DNA of 64,000 nt from Archegozetes longisetosus (Eukaryota; Arthropoda; Arachnida; Sarcoptiformes; Trhypochthoniidae), in NCBI GenBank assembly GCA_018873245.2, contig JAEMBT020000009.1, positions 15,743,794-15,807,793 of the forward strand. The letters are read 5' to 3'. This document shows positions 12,601 through 21,231 of this stretch, piece by piece. A program made the translations under genes and the position numbers. The notes below the pieces were generated by a model. It was not told the DNA's origin and ran no database searches. It worked only from the letters and a program-made list of their open reading frames with translations. Each line of letters opens with the position of its first letter. Position 1 is the stretch's first letter.

Positions 12601-14573
12601 AAGAAAATGATATTCAGGTCAGAGACTGCATTGAGAAGTTAAAGGAAATTGGAGATATAAATGATTTTGTTAATAGAATACATGTTCTACACATAGCTGT
12701 AGCAAGAGGTTATATGGAAATAATTGGAGTTTTGTTAGATAATGGAGCTAGTATTAATGCTAAAACGGGAAATGGTTGGACACCATTGCACTTTGCTGCT
12801 TATGATGGAAACTTGAATGTGATCAGTCTTCTTGTAGATAAAGGTGCAGATGTTAATGCTCAGGCCAGAGATGGAAGTACACCATTACACTTAGCTACAA
12901 ATAATGGTAATCTGAGTGTAGTTAAGCTACTTGTCGATAGAGGTGTTAACGTTAACACTAAAGACTATTTTGGTTCAACTCCTCTCTACTATGCTTCTAA
13001 AGAAGGCAAATTGGATGTTGTTGAATTTCTTGTAGAGAACGGAGCTGATACGAACTCTAAGCAAATGAATGGTAGGACACCTTTACACTGGGCAGCCTTC
13101 AATGAACATTTGGATGTGGTCAAATTTCTCATAGAAAAATATGCTGATATTAATGCTATTGACAAGAACGATTGGACACCTTTGCACTTTGCTGCTGAAA
13201 GAGGAAGCTTGGATATAGCTAGATTTCTTTTAGATAAAGGTGCTGTTGTTAATGCGAAAAATAAGCATGGTCTAACACCTCTAGCATTAACAGATAATTC
13301 AGAATTAATGAGGCTTCTTGTTAATAAACTAGCTGCATTGAACAACATAACACTTTTGCATGCTGCCATCAAATACGGAACATTAAAGTCAGTCGAACTT
13401 TTCATCAACACTGATATTAATGCCAAGGATAAGTATGGCTCTACACCTTTACACTTTGCTGCTGAAAGAGGTAGCTTAGATATGGTCAGACTTCTCATAG
13501 AAAAAGGTGCCAGAGTTAAAGTAAGAAACAAGAATGGTCTGACACCTCTAGGATTGTCAGATAATTCAGAGATAATAAATTTGATTGTTACCGAATTAGC
13601 TACATTGGATAGTATAACACCTTTGTATGCTGCCATCAAATACGGAACATTAAAGTCAGTAGAATATTTTATAAACACGGATATCAACTCTAAGGATAAG
13701 TACGGTGCAACACCTTTGCATTTTGCTGCTGAAAGAGGTGACTTGGATGTTGTCAGACTTCTCATAGATAAAGGTGCTGACATTGATAGCAAGCAAAAGA
13801 ATAGTGATACGCCTCTACATTTCGCTTCACGGTATGGTAAACTTGATGTAGTCAAACTTCTTCTACATAGAGGTGTGAACATTCATGCTAAAGGAAATCA
13901 AGATTGGACTCCTTTGCATTATGCTGCTTTGAATGATCATTTAGATGTAATCAAATTCCTGATTGAAAAGGGTGCTGACATTAATGCTGAAGGATATGGC
14001 GGTCAAAAGCCATTGGATGTTGCCAAGGAAAACAATTACAATGAGTCAATAGGATTCTTGGAGCAAGAACAGGAAAAAAGAAGCAGTAGTTCTAGTACTC
14101 CAGTTGCTAAATCAATTCGTGTCCGCCGTCATATTGATATGGTAGCGAGTAGTGCTCCACAGACACCTTCTTTCATAAACGATTTATTTGTATGGGCTAT
14201 TGGTGGATTGTTTGGTCAAGGTATTCCTGCTTTAACTTCTACACAACAACGAAACGTGTATAATATTTCATCAAATCTCTCACAAACTCATGCCAATGGT
14301 ACGATATTACTTTTAGATGTGTTGATTAGAAAATTCACAGGTCAAAAGTACATACTGGCCCGATCAATGTCCTCATTAGAAGTCCAAGTCAATGCATTAA
14401 GCATTACAGAAGAATTCAGAAAAGTATTGAGTTCTATTAGTACCATACCAGCAGATGAACTGATTGACTTTGCAGAAGTACATTCAGATATATATAAAGC
14501 TATTATGAGTGATAATGGCAATAAAATTCCAGAAATATTAGTCTCGTATGTAAAAAAGCTTCAAAAATGTTGA
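9636..14573 (+). CDS. Giant intronless ankyrin-repeat protein, latrotoxin-like layout
   Basis: An uninterrupted 1645-codon frame starting at ATG 9636. Residues 1-60 are a Thr-rich leader plus a helical cap (LRNYIEKAKEIGELNEI); then about 25 ankyrin repeats (TPLHLAA...GADINAK), a Ser/Thr linker near residues 945-970, a second cap similar to the first (RDCIEKLKEIGDINDF), about 15 more repeats to residue 1480, a Ser-rich stretch, the basic site RVRRHID near 1494 and a non-ankyrin tail of about 148 residues with a hydrophobic start (FVWAIGGLFGQGIP). No signal peptide or N-terminal membrane segment is seen. Latrotoxins have the same order: long ankyrin array, furin-type site and removable C-terminal domain, and related genes occur in trombidiform mites and in some arthropod endosymbionts. 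The latrotoxin link is inference from layout; a plain intracellular ankyrin scaffold is the alternative. Lack of introns contrasts with most neighbours. Confidence 0.85.
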   Translation: MPDMSTINTTETATTVNTTSQQSINASIENLKNKIFEDVNNVQTLRNYIEKAKEIGELNEIINIKDENQNTLLHLAATNGDDEIVDVLLNNRADVKVTDKNSWTPLHLAALYNEKPDIVRLLLDRGADTNAKEKDEWTPLHMAAVYNEKPDIVRLLLDRSADINAKNKNEWTPLHLAVRNEKPDIVRLLLDRGADINAKNKNEWTPLHLAVRNEKPDIVRLLLDRGADTNAKEKDEWTPLHLAALYNKKPDIVRLLLDRGADTNAKEKDEWTPLHMAARYNEKPDIVRLLLDRGADINAKEKDEWTPLHMAARYNEKPDIVRLLLDRSADINAKNKNEWTPLHLAVRNEKPNIVRLLLDRGADINAKEKDEWTPLHHAAHYNEKPDIVRLLLDRGADINAKDMRGWTPLHEAFRENGKLVIVEVLVDKGADINALGWNNWTPLHRAAQSGYKEITNFLINKGANIDVKNNNSETPLHVAVEKGKSDVAKLLIDSGADLFIKTISGCTSLELSDKSELALFILDKLAALKNITHLNAAVRYGSSKTLTLLMHENINSKDSNGNTPLHWAVKEGKFEVIRLLITIGATINAKNNLYLTPLHLASQNGRPNVVALLVHKGSDINARDKNNWTPLHFAVENGNLNVVRLLIDQGADLNVVTNLGKTSYDIAKEKNYVKIVEIITNEELFDAVKNEDISKIRDSLSKGADINAKGNNDWSPLHIAVKQGNLNVIEFLLNHGANIEAKTNYGWTPLHVALDKCQLNIIEFFMNKGADINAKTNKDWTPLHFAVYKCNFNEVKLLVDKGANVNVKKNDGWTPLHWTAYSGNISLAKLLVDKGADIEAKDNFGSTPLYYAAKEGKLDVVKLLVDNRADVNIVQRDGRTPLHWAAYNGHLDVVEFLVGKNADITVADKNGKTPKDFATQSGISSNVIQFLEQVQADYLRTSTSSSKSVNTNQTITTEIFVTTSSKTSSLTTTISVLERLKNELLSSVKENDIQVRDCIEKLKEIGDINDFVNRIHVLHIAVARGYMEIIGVLLDNGASINAKTGNGWTPLHFAAYDGNLNVISLLVDKGADVNAQARDGSTPLHLATNNGNLSVVKLLVDRGVNVNTKDYFGSTPLYYASKEGKLDVVEFLVENGADTNSKQMNGRTPLHWAAFNEHLDVVKFLIEKYADINAIDKNDWTPLHFAAERGSLDIARFLLDKGAVVNAKNKHGLTPLALTDNSELMRLLVNKLAALNNITLLHAAIKYGTLKSVELFINTDINAKDKYGSTPLHFAAERGSLDMVRLLIEKGARVKVRNKNGLTPLGLSDNSEIINLIVTELATLDSITPLYAAIKYGTLKSVEYFINTDINSKDKYGATPLHFAAERGDLDVVRLLIDKGADIDSKQKNSDTPLHFASRYGKLDVVKLLLHRGVNIHAKGNQDWTPLHYAALNDHLDVIKFLIEKGADINAEGYGGQKPLDVAKENNYNESIGFLEQEQEKRSSSSSTPVAKSIRVRRHIDMVASSAPQTPSFINDLFVWAIGGLFGQGIPALTSTQQRNVYNISSNLSQTHANGTILLLDVLIRKFTGQKYILARSMSSLEVQVNALSITEEFRKVLSSISTIPADELIDFAEVHSDIYKAIMSDNGNKIPEILVSYVKKLQKC
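9930..10860 (+). repeat. Near-identical tandem ankyrin-coding repeats
   Basis: Nine consecutive 99- or 102-bp units with almost the same nucleotide sequence (GAGAAACCTGATATCGTGAG recurs in most units). Two alternating types differ by AALYNEKP/AARYNEKP (34 codons) versus AVRNEKP (33 codons) and by the hinge KEKDEW or KNKNEW. Later repeats in the same gene are far more diverged, so this block expanded or was homogenised recently. Confidence 0.95.
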
Positions 14574-17500
14574 AGCCACCACAAACTAAAACTCTGAACT
14601 GGTTTCCGACATATCGTCATTTTTAATATAACAATCCTACATCTAATGCATTTATGGATAATCAAATCATTAATCATTTTTTCCAAAACTGCCTGGCAAA
14701 CAGATATTAAACATCAAATGTGCTTAAAGAATCCTTGAATAAAGTTCTGGTCTCGAAATTGATGACAACTTTCGTTTGAGAGCACTTAAAACGAAGTGAT
14801 TTTAAAGTCCCACAGAACCCTCCCTTTGAAATAACAATTTTCATGTTTGAATTACTTTTTATAAGTATGAAAACTTTTTGAATCATTTTCTTTTTTCTCA
14901 ACATTTCTCATTTATTTTGAGGAAATGATTTTTTTATTTGTTTGAAACATTTCAGATGAGAAATAACTTAAATGAGATAAGAATAGCCAAAGTATAAACG
15001 CGAAAGGCTCTTATCTCGGTTTAAATAATAGAATTCATTTAATTAAACTCTTAACTATAGCTTAAGGACTGAATTCAATTAAAACTTATATTTATGTTTC
15101 GAGTCGTGCAAAACTTTTAAGCGATATAAGAAACTAATTAATGATGACACTCATGTTCTGAAGCTCTTAAACAAAAACAAATCAGACTTTTACTCGTGCA
15201 AGATCAACTCAATGTCAAAGTTCTTAAAAATACAAGTTTCATTTAGTCGATTATGTGCTGCAATCGTTGTCAACTGCCATTTCCTTTAATGTCCCTAACA
15301 ATCGATCGAATAATGACGAGAACGACGAACAAATCAAAACAATAAATCTCGAGAAATGTGATTCTGATGTTGAGTTTAGTGGTCAACAGAATGTCAACCA
15401 ATTTAATAGTAGTGAAACTATAAACAATTGTTTTATTTGTGGCCAAACAATGAAATCAAGTGTGAGATGAAAGTTAACGGAAAAGTATATAACTCGCGTG
15501 TTTATCCGTTCGAGCTCAATATTAATGATTACTGTGGCTCGAATTAATTACTGTGATTTAATTGTCGATTGGGATCATTCGATTTAATAATGACAAACTG
15601 TTTTTAAGATATAGCAGTATAGATATACCACAGAAAATGGAATTTGTGCACGTCACAATCAAACCTAAAGCCTTAAATAATTCAAAATTAGAATTTGTAG
15701 AAAGTTGTATTCCAAAGGTCATTTCCAGAAATCTTTTTAATAAAAACTTATATTCAAATATTAAATAAATTTTCTTTAGAGTTTTAATTCAACTTTCAGG
15801 TTTATTGCAATTTCATTCAATTTAATAATAGACATAAACATAGTTTTAAGATAAAGCAATAGCTTTAGCGAAAACTCCATATTTCGGAGTCATTGTAATA
15901 GATTTCAAATATCGTGTAATGTCTCCCAATTGTATTTTCTCAGATGCAACCAATTTGTATTTGATGAGTAATTGAGAGCTAATTCATGTGAAGCATAGCA
16001 AAGATGGACTTATTTAGTATAAGATATACTACCTAAAGTCATGGCAAACGACATATACAACGAAAATAATGCCAAATTTCAAGTTATTCAATTAAAGGAA
16101 TATTTCTTATAATACAAATCAAGGATACGATGAACATTGTGAAGCGTATAAGCGCCAAATGTTCAAACAATATCATTAATATTCGAATCAGTTCGAAAAG
16201 TATATTTTGTCCAACAGCTTATCTGTTATACAAAACCTAAGATAAGGAGGAAAGTAGATATTTATTTAAAATTTTTAAGCTGAAATGAGATCGAAAATCT
16301 CTGGCCACATAGTCTCGTTCAACCGATTATTTCTTTATGTACTAAGTTTTGATTGTAAAACCTAATTAAACTAGTTATTTAACGAGATTTTGAAAAATCA
16401 ATAAGACACCATTTTTTGAAATTGTCATCAACTAGTTAAACATACCAGTTTTATGCAAAATGTTAAACCAGTTAATTGGGATCTCAATGATATTGAGTGT
16501 TTCGAACTCGTTGTACAGCTACTCAATCGGTACCCGTTGTGGGTCTGATGAATATCAGTGAATTACTGTCGGTGAAACGTCACGGATCCATAGTGAGCGG
16601 AAGATTCAGGCTTAGTTGTGTACTGTTCAACACCTGATGGCAGTAGAAATAATCATCACGTAATTTGAAAGCTGCTTATCATGAAGTTATTCATAAAGTT
16701 AACTTAAAAGATGCCGCCATTTGAATTTTCGGATCATCAGAGCGTTTGAAAGTTGTGATGTCTCTTGGAATCAGCTACATGACATAATACTAAAATACCA
16801 TTTCTATATCTGTTTTCAGTACCGTAACCAGGTTTAAACTCTGATGAAACTAAGACTAGGTTTTTACTCATAAGGAAAAGATTTTATTTAATTAAAATAA
16901 GTCAACACAATTTTTGTGTTAAAATGGTTTACAGCAAATGCATTGACAATTTGATCTAAATGTAAAGCTACAGATATTTCTCTTATTGTCTTCTCATGTT
17001 TCATTACTCAAACATATCTAGACAAAATTTACTGAAAGCCTCTGGTGCGGCTATAGTCCCCTTAGCCTCCTATGTAGTTACGGCAGTCTGTTTTCAATAA
17101 GTTTTGAGCCGTCCTAATAAAAGTAATAACTCGCAAACTTTTATATCAACTCATTTATTATTATGTTTGAACAAAATACATTTTCATATTTTACTTCAAT
17201 TAAGTTATAACAATTAGAGAAAAGCAAAGGAAATAACTAATAAAAGTAAAGTATTAACTGATGCAATCATAGCATGAATGTGAGGTAAAAGCATGGCTTC
17301 AATATATAAAGCATAATATCTAATGTCTAGTGTATACGTCATAACAAACGTCCTTCAATAGGAATAGCAGTTAGAAAGTGACGTAGTGTATGTGAAACCA
17401 TTTTCAAAACATAATAACATTGACGTACCTTAACGTAAGAATATTAGACAAATAATTTAGCTAACTTTTTATTGTTCTTATATTTATATTGAAGTGAGTA

Positions 17501-17809
17501 TTAATCAATTTATGTTTATAATAATATATTTATTGATATATTTATTACAGTATGTAATTAAGACAAACACATTATATCTTTAGTTCATAAGTTTTAATAC
17601 GAATGAACTTATATAACTAAGTAAACTATGAAACTATTTACAGAAAATGGCACTAAGAATTGGACTGTCAAATGCATATAAGAACAGATTAAGACCATCA
17701 GTACTCACTCAGATCAGGACAGCCACTAAAACTACTTGACCACAACAAAATAATCATATTAAGCTAAGCACAAAATTGATCGATTAGTTTCTAAAGTAAA
17801 GTTGTTTTT
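14574..17809. other. Intergenic, no gene supported
   Basis: About 3.2 kb of AT-rich sequence. Two short plus-strand frames (15255-15470, with a CxxC near its end, and 15562-15768) have no recognisable family and were not called. No terminal repeats, tRNA or rRNA signals were found. Confidence 0.4.
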
Positions 17810-18313
17810 ATGAAAGGAGACCCACAACAACCTCGTTGTGGCTTTAGTAGTGCTGTTGTTCAAGTAATTGTCTTTGTTTTTGTTTCTACATTTCATACCT
17901 GAACTCAAACTTCACTCTGGACTCAGTACACAAATAAATACATTCATTCATTAATTGATTCATTTATTCATTAATAGGTATTGAGAATGCATGGAGTGGA
18001 ATACGATGCACACGATGTTCTCGCATCAGAACAGTTGAGAAAAGGTATCAAAGATTACACTTCATGGCCAACCATACCACAAATATTCATTAATGGAGAG
18101 TTTGTTGGTGGATGTGATATCTTGCTTGAGAAACATCAGAATGGTCAACTTATTGACGACTTACAGAAAGTTGGTATTAAGTCTGCTCTTCTTGACAAGG
18201 AGTTCAATAATCATAAATCATTTATCTGTAAATCAGTGAGGAGTGAGTCGAGAATGAGTGAACAATATTTCAATAATATTTCAACTTTTATACTGACGAG
18301 AGAGAACAACTAA
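17810..18313 (+). pseudogene. GLRX5: Glutaredoxin-5 (monothiol, CGFS) two-exon copy lacking its N-terminus
   Basis: Exon 17810-17863 encodes MKGDPQQPRCGFSSAVVQ with the monothiol CGFS site; a GT-AG intron (17864-17977) leads to exon 17978-18313, reading [35 protein letters not shown] and GIKSALLD, the glutathione-binding half. Family role: transfer of Fe-S clusters in the mitochondrial ISC pathway. Upstream, residues like the normal N-terminal part (KIDRLVSKVK) occur in a different frame with a stop in the GRX frame (TAA within CTAAAG at 17791-17796), and no targeting peptide is found. About 30 extra residues follow the usual end. Either the copy is broken, or an upstream exon has been missed; a short product from ATG 17810 is possible. 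The next receptor copy starts 41 bp downstream. Confidence 0.65.
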
Positions 18314-18354
18314 CGAAAAGTCCTGTTTAGAAGTGCTGCTTAATCGCTAAAAAC

Positions 18355-19606
18355 ATGAATAGATTGAAAATGGAAAATCTCGTTCACCGAATGAAAGTTA
18401 AACAAAGATTCAACAACTTTATACATAGGAATATAGGAGAAAGCAAAAGTATAAATAAATTGGAAAAATTTTTGGCAAAATTTGATGTCTTGGTTTCGCC
18501 AACATTTGAAGATTATGTAAACGGAAATAGACCTAAGAAGAGGATAATCATCACATCTTTGATGAGAATAATAAACGTATTGATACTATTGCGATACACA
18601 TCATCTACAATAATTAATAAACCATGGATTTGGTCTGTTATGAGCGATGCCAGTTATTTATTGGGGAATCCGAGACTAATATCCACACTGTTAGGAATGG
18701 GTGCTCTTATATTAGGAATTCTGATTGGAGGTCTCATTCAATATGCAGACATGAAATCTACTTTTCATGTTATTTCATTTCTTCATGATATCAAAAATAG
18801 GAGGAATAATAATCAACTTATCGCTAAATATCACTTGAAGTTCTGTATACAATCGAAATTAATTACAGAATTATTTTTAAAAAGGAGTTTGTATCCAACG
18901 GTAATAAGTATAGTTTGTCTATTTTTTGGTGCAACAATATTTGCATACTTTGATCCAGAAATGGATTTTTCATTAATTAACATGTTTATTTGGGGTATTA
19001 TTACTGTGATTTGGTTGCTTAACATGTTGTCCATAGGTGTAGGAGGATTCGTATTTTGGTATTTATCAACTCTATCTTAAATATCAATTGAAGCAAATTA
19101 ATGATCAAATTGAAGAAAGCCTTCAATTAGGGAATGTCTCTCTCCTAATCAATGCAATATTGGTTCATGATTCAGTAACACAATCGACTGATAAATTGAA
19201 TTCAATTTTAAAATACTTTTTATTTACGATCTATTTTTTCGCTAATCCGGCACTCAATCTCATGGTTTACATATCACACGCTCCCGAAACTAATATTTAT
19301 GGCCGTGTGGTGGCTTTGTTTGTTTTCATATTTTTAGTTTCCCTCATTTATGCGTTGTGTTATATTTCCCCAGCAGTTACTAAAGAGGCACATTATTCGT
19401 ATCCACTTCTCTATACATTTTTGGCTAAAAGACATGTTACAACTGGCGCGAGATTGAAAATTGTGGCATTCATTGAGAAGTTATCCGGACCTGAAATTGG
19501 ATTCTACTGTTATGATTTATTTCCTATGAATAATTATGAGTTCTATCTATATATCGCTGGTTGGGTAGCAAATTATTTTCTCATTATTGAACTTATTCAA
19601 AATTAA
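18355..19606 (+). pseudogene. Gustatory-receptor-like gene, copy 2, broken by a 2-nt deletion
   Basis: The first frame (18355-19080) gives a 241-residue N-terminal part with a basic cytoplasmic start and about five hydrophobic segments. Compared with copy 1, two bases are missing around 19070-19073 (ATCAACTCTATC versus ATCAACACTTTATC), which brings a TAA at 19078-19080. The rest continues in another frame from 19088 to TAA 19604-19606 and matches copy 1 almost residue for residue, including the ANYFLIIELIQ tail. Together they show a full receptor of about 415 residues with no intron. An assembly error is an alternative to true inactivation, since the downstream part is otherwise undecayed. 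Confidence 0.8.
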
Positions 19607-20014
19607 TCATCATATCATATACTTATGTATAAAAATATTATGATTCACTTTTTTCATCAATCAATAGTGATTTTCACATTTGATTCAATGAATAAAATTA
19701 ATTGAAGTCTGCCACAAACTTTTGTCATTTATTATATATATAATATATCAAAAGAATGACTTCATGGTACGCATACCGAAATCATTTAAGGAAAATTTAT
19801 TTATGCAATAAAACATTTTAATGAATAGACAATGACTTTTATAAAAGAAATGTTAAAAATCGTTTGATGTGGTCTAATCCGGTAACTGGTAACTTGTCAA
19901 TGTATTTAAATGAGTTGCTAATGAGTGAATTTACTAACATTTTTTTCTTTAATTTGACAGATTTTATAAGCGATGGCACCAATAAATTTGGACAATCCTT
20001 TAGAATATAACTTA

Positions 20015-20459
20015 CTAGGGGGAGGGTGCAATCTGAGGAAGTCAGATCAAGATACTTTTGATTTGGCATTAATCTATGAGACAATTAAATTGACCAAAAC
20101 TCAAAAATTCGTGCTTATGAGCTCTTGTTTGTCCGCAATCAGCAATATAAAATGCAATCTTTAGCATTGCTTTGTATGACAGTAATGCCCATTGCTACCA
20201 TAGGCATTGAGCGCATTTTTAAACTAGTATTAAACTGAACAGTGAAGCAAACTTTCTATGGCATAAAGCAAAGGCATTACATTATACGTTGCTGCCATAC
20301 AAAGCAATGCTAAGGATTGCATCTTAAATTACCGATTGCGGACAAACGATAGCTCATAAGCACGAATTTCTGAGTTTTGGTCAATCTTATTGTCACATAG
20401 ATTAATGTCAAATCAAAAATATCTTGATCTGACTTCCTCAGATCGCACCCTTCCCCTAG
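20015..20459. mobile_element. Foldback MITE of Harbinger/Tourist type, 445 bp, TTA target site
   Basis: Ends CTAGGGGGAGGGTGC and the inverse of CTAGGGGAAGGGTGC; the inverted repeats continue for roughly 170 bases each (both contain AAGTCAGATCAAG, TTTGTCCGCAATC and AGCATTGCTTTGTATG). TTA duplications flank it (20012-20014 and 20460-20462), the TWA-type target of PIF/Harbinger elements. The paralogous unit has a single TTA at the same place (about 1081-1083), so the insertion came after the duplication. No coding sequence. Confidence 0.85.
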
Positions 20460-20718
20460 TTAGTAATTTGGAGAAATGACTAAATATTCTGTAATAAGTT
20501 TCAATAAAAAAGTCGTGATTTATCTGTTTTCGAAATTTTCACTATATTCGATAAAATATTAGTGAATAACAAATCTTATAAATGTGTGATTCACAAATAT
20601 TGATCCAAAAATAGACTTCGAAATTTGTTTAGATGAGTAGAATTCTTTAAAACAATATTTAATGTGTTTCGACTCCCTAACGATTTAATAATAGATTATT
20701 TGAACCTGTTATGGCCAG

Positions 20719-20845
20719 GGCCACATTCTCGAACGATTACAAATTGCAAAACAACGCGATTGCAAATAATTGATTGCAAACCATCCGTTCTTACTGTGAA
20801 TTTTCGCAATATTGCTAATTTTGCAAAGTTTCCAGAATGCAGCCC
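20719..20845. mobile_element. Short MITE, 127 bp, CAG target site
   Basis: Ends GGCCACATTCTCGAA and the inverse of GGGCTGCATTCTGGAAA, flanked by CAG (20716-20718, 20846-20848). The paralogous locus near 1336-1340 reads GGCCAGTTCTC without the insert, which proves the boundaries. The termini resemble those of the larger element at 36589-37224. Confidence 0.8.
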
Positions 20846-21231
20846 CAGTTCTCTTTTGACTCCATAACTTTAAAATGATAGAAAATACTCTAATTGTAAA
20901 CAGAGAATATTCTTAATGAAAAAATATGTAATAACAAATTAATATAATAAAGAATCTTTTGAAAATTGAAATATCATAACTTCTTACTCGTGTTCGATAA
21001 AACAATAACTTTTTGAGTCTTACTGAGTTCTATCCGAGTCTTATTTCAGTCAACGTAATTCAACTTAGTTCTAATACAATCTTATTTTCAACAAAAACTA
21101 TTTAGAAGTTTTTATAAAAGTAAACTAAAATAAACCATAAACAAAATGAGTAAAATGTAATATCAAATGTGGTATCAAACAAAAAGTGAAATATCATTTA
21201 AGAACTAAACAAAACATTAGATAAAACACAT

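Larger units (their letters stand above)
18947..20975 (+). repeat. Segmental duplication, copy 2 (partner 1-1460)
   Basis: Same unit as at the left window edge, coding plus 3' flank, enlarged by two MITEs. Both copies lie in the same orientation, about 19 kb apart, with the ankyrin gene and GLRX5 relic between them. Confidence 0.9.

Noticed and set aside
12989-13882. Long antisense frame (297 codons) across the ankyrin gene
   Set aside because: Mirror of the repetitive ankyrin codons; its translation is itself a repeat with no independent signals. The same holds for the antisense frames at 10070-10321 and 10976-11398.
15255-15768. Two short plus-strand frames with a CxxC
   Set aside because: Too short, no recognisable domain, no splice evidence linking them.
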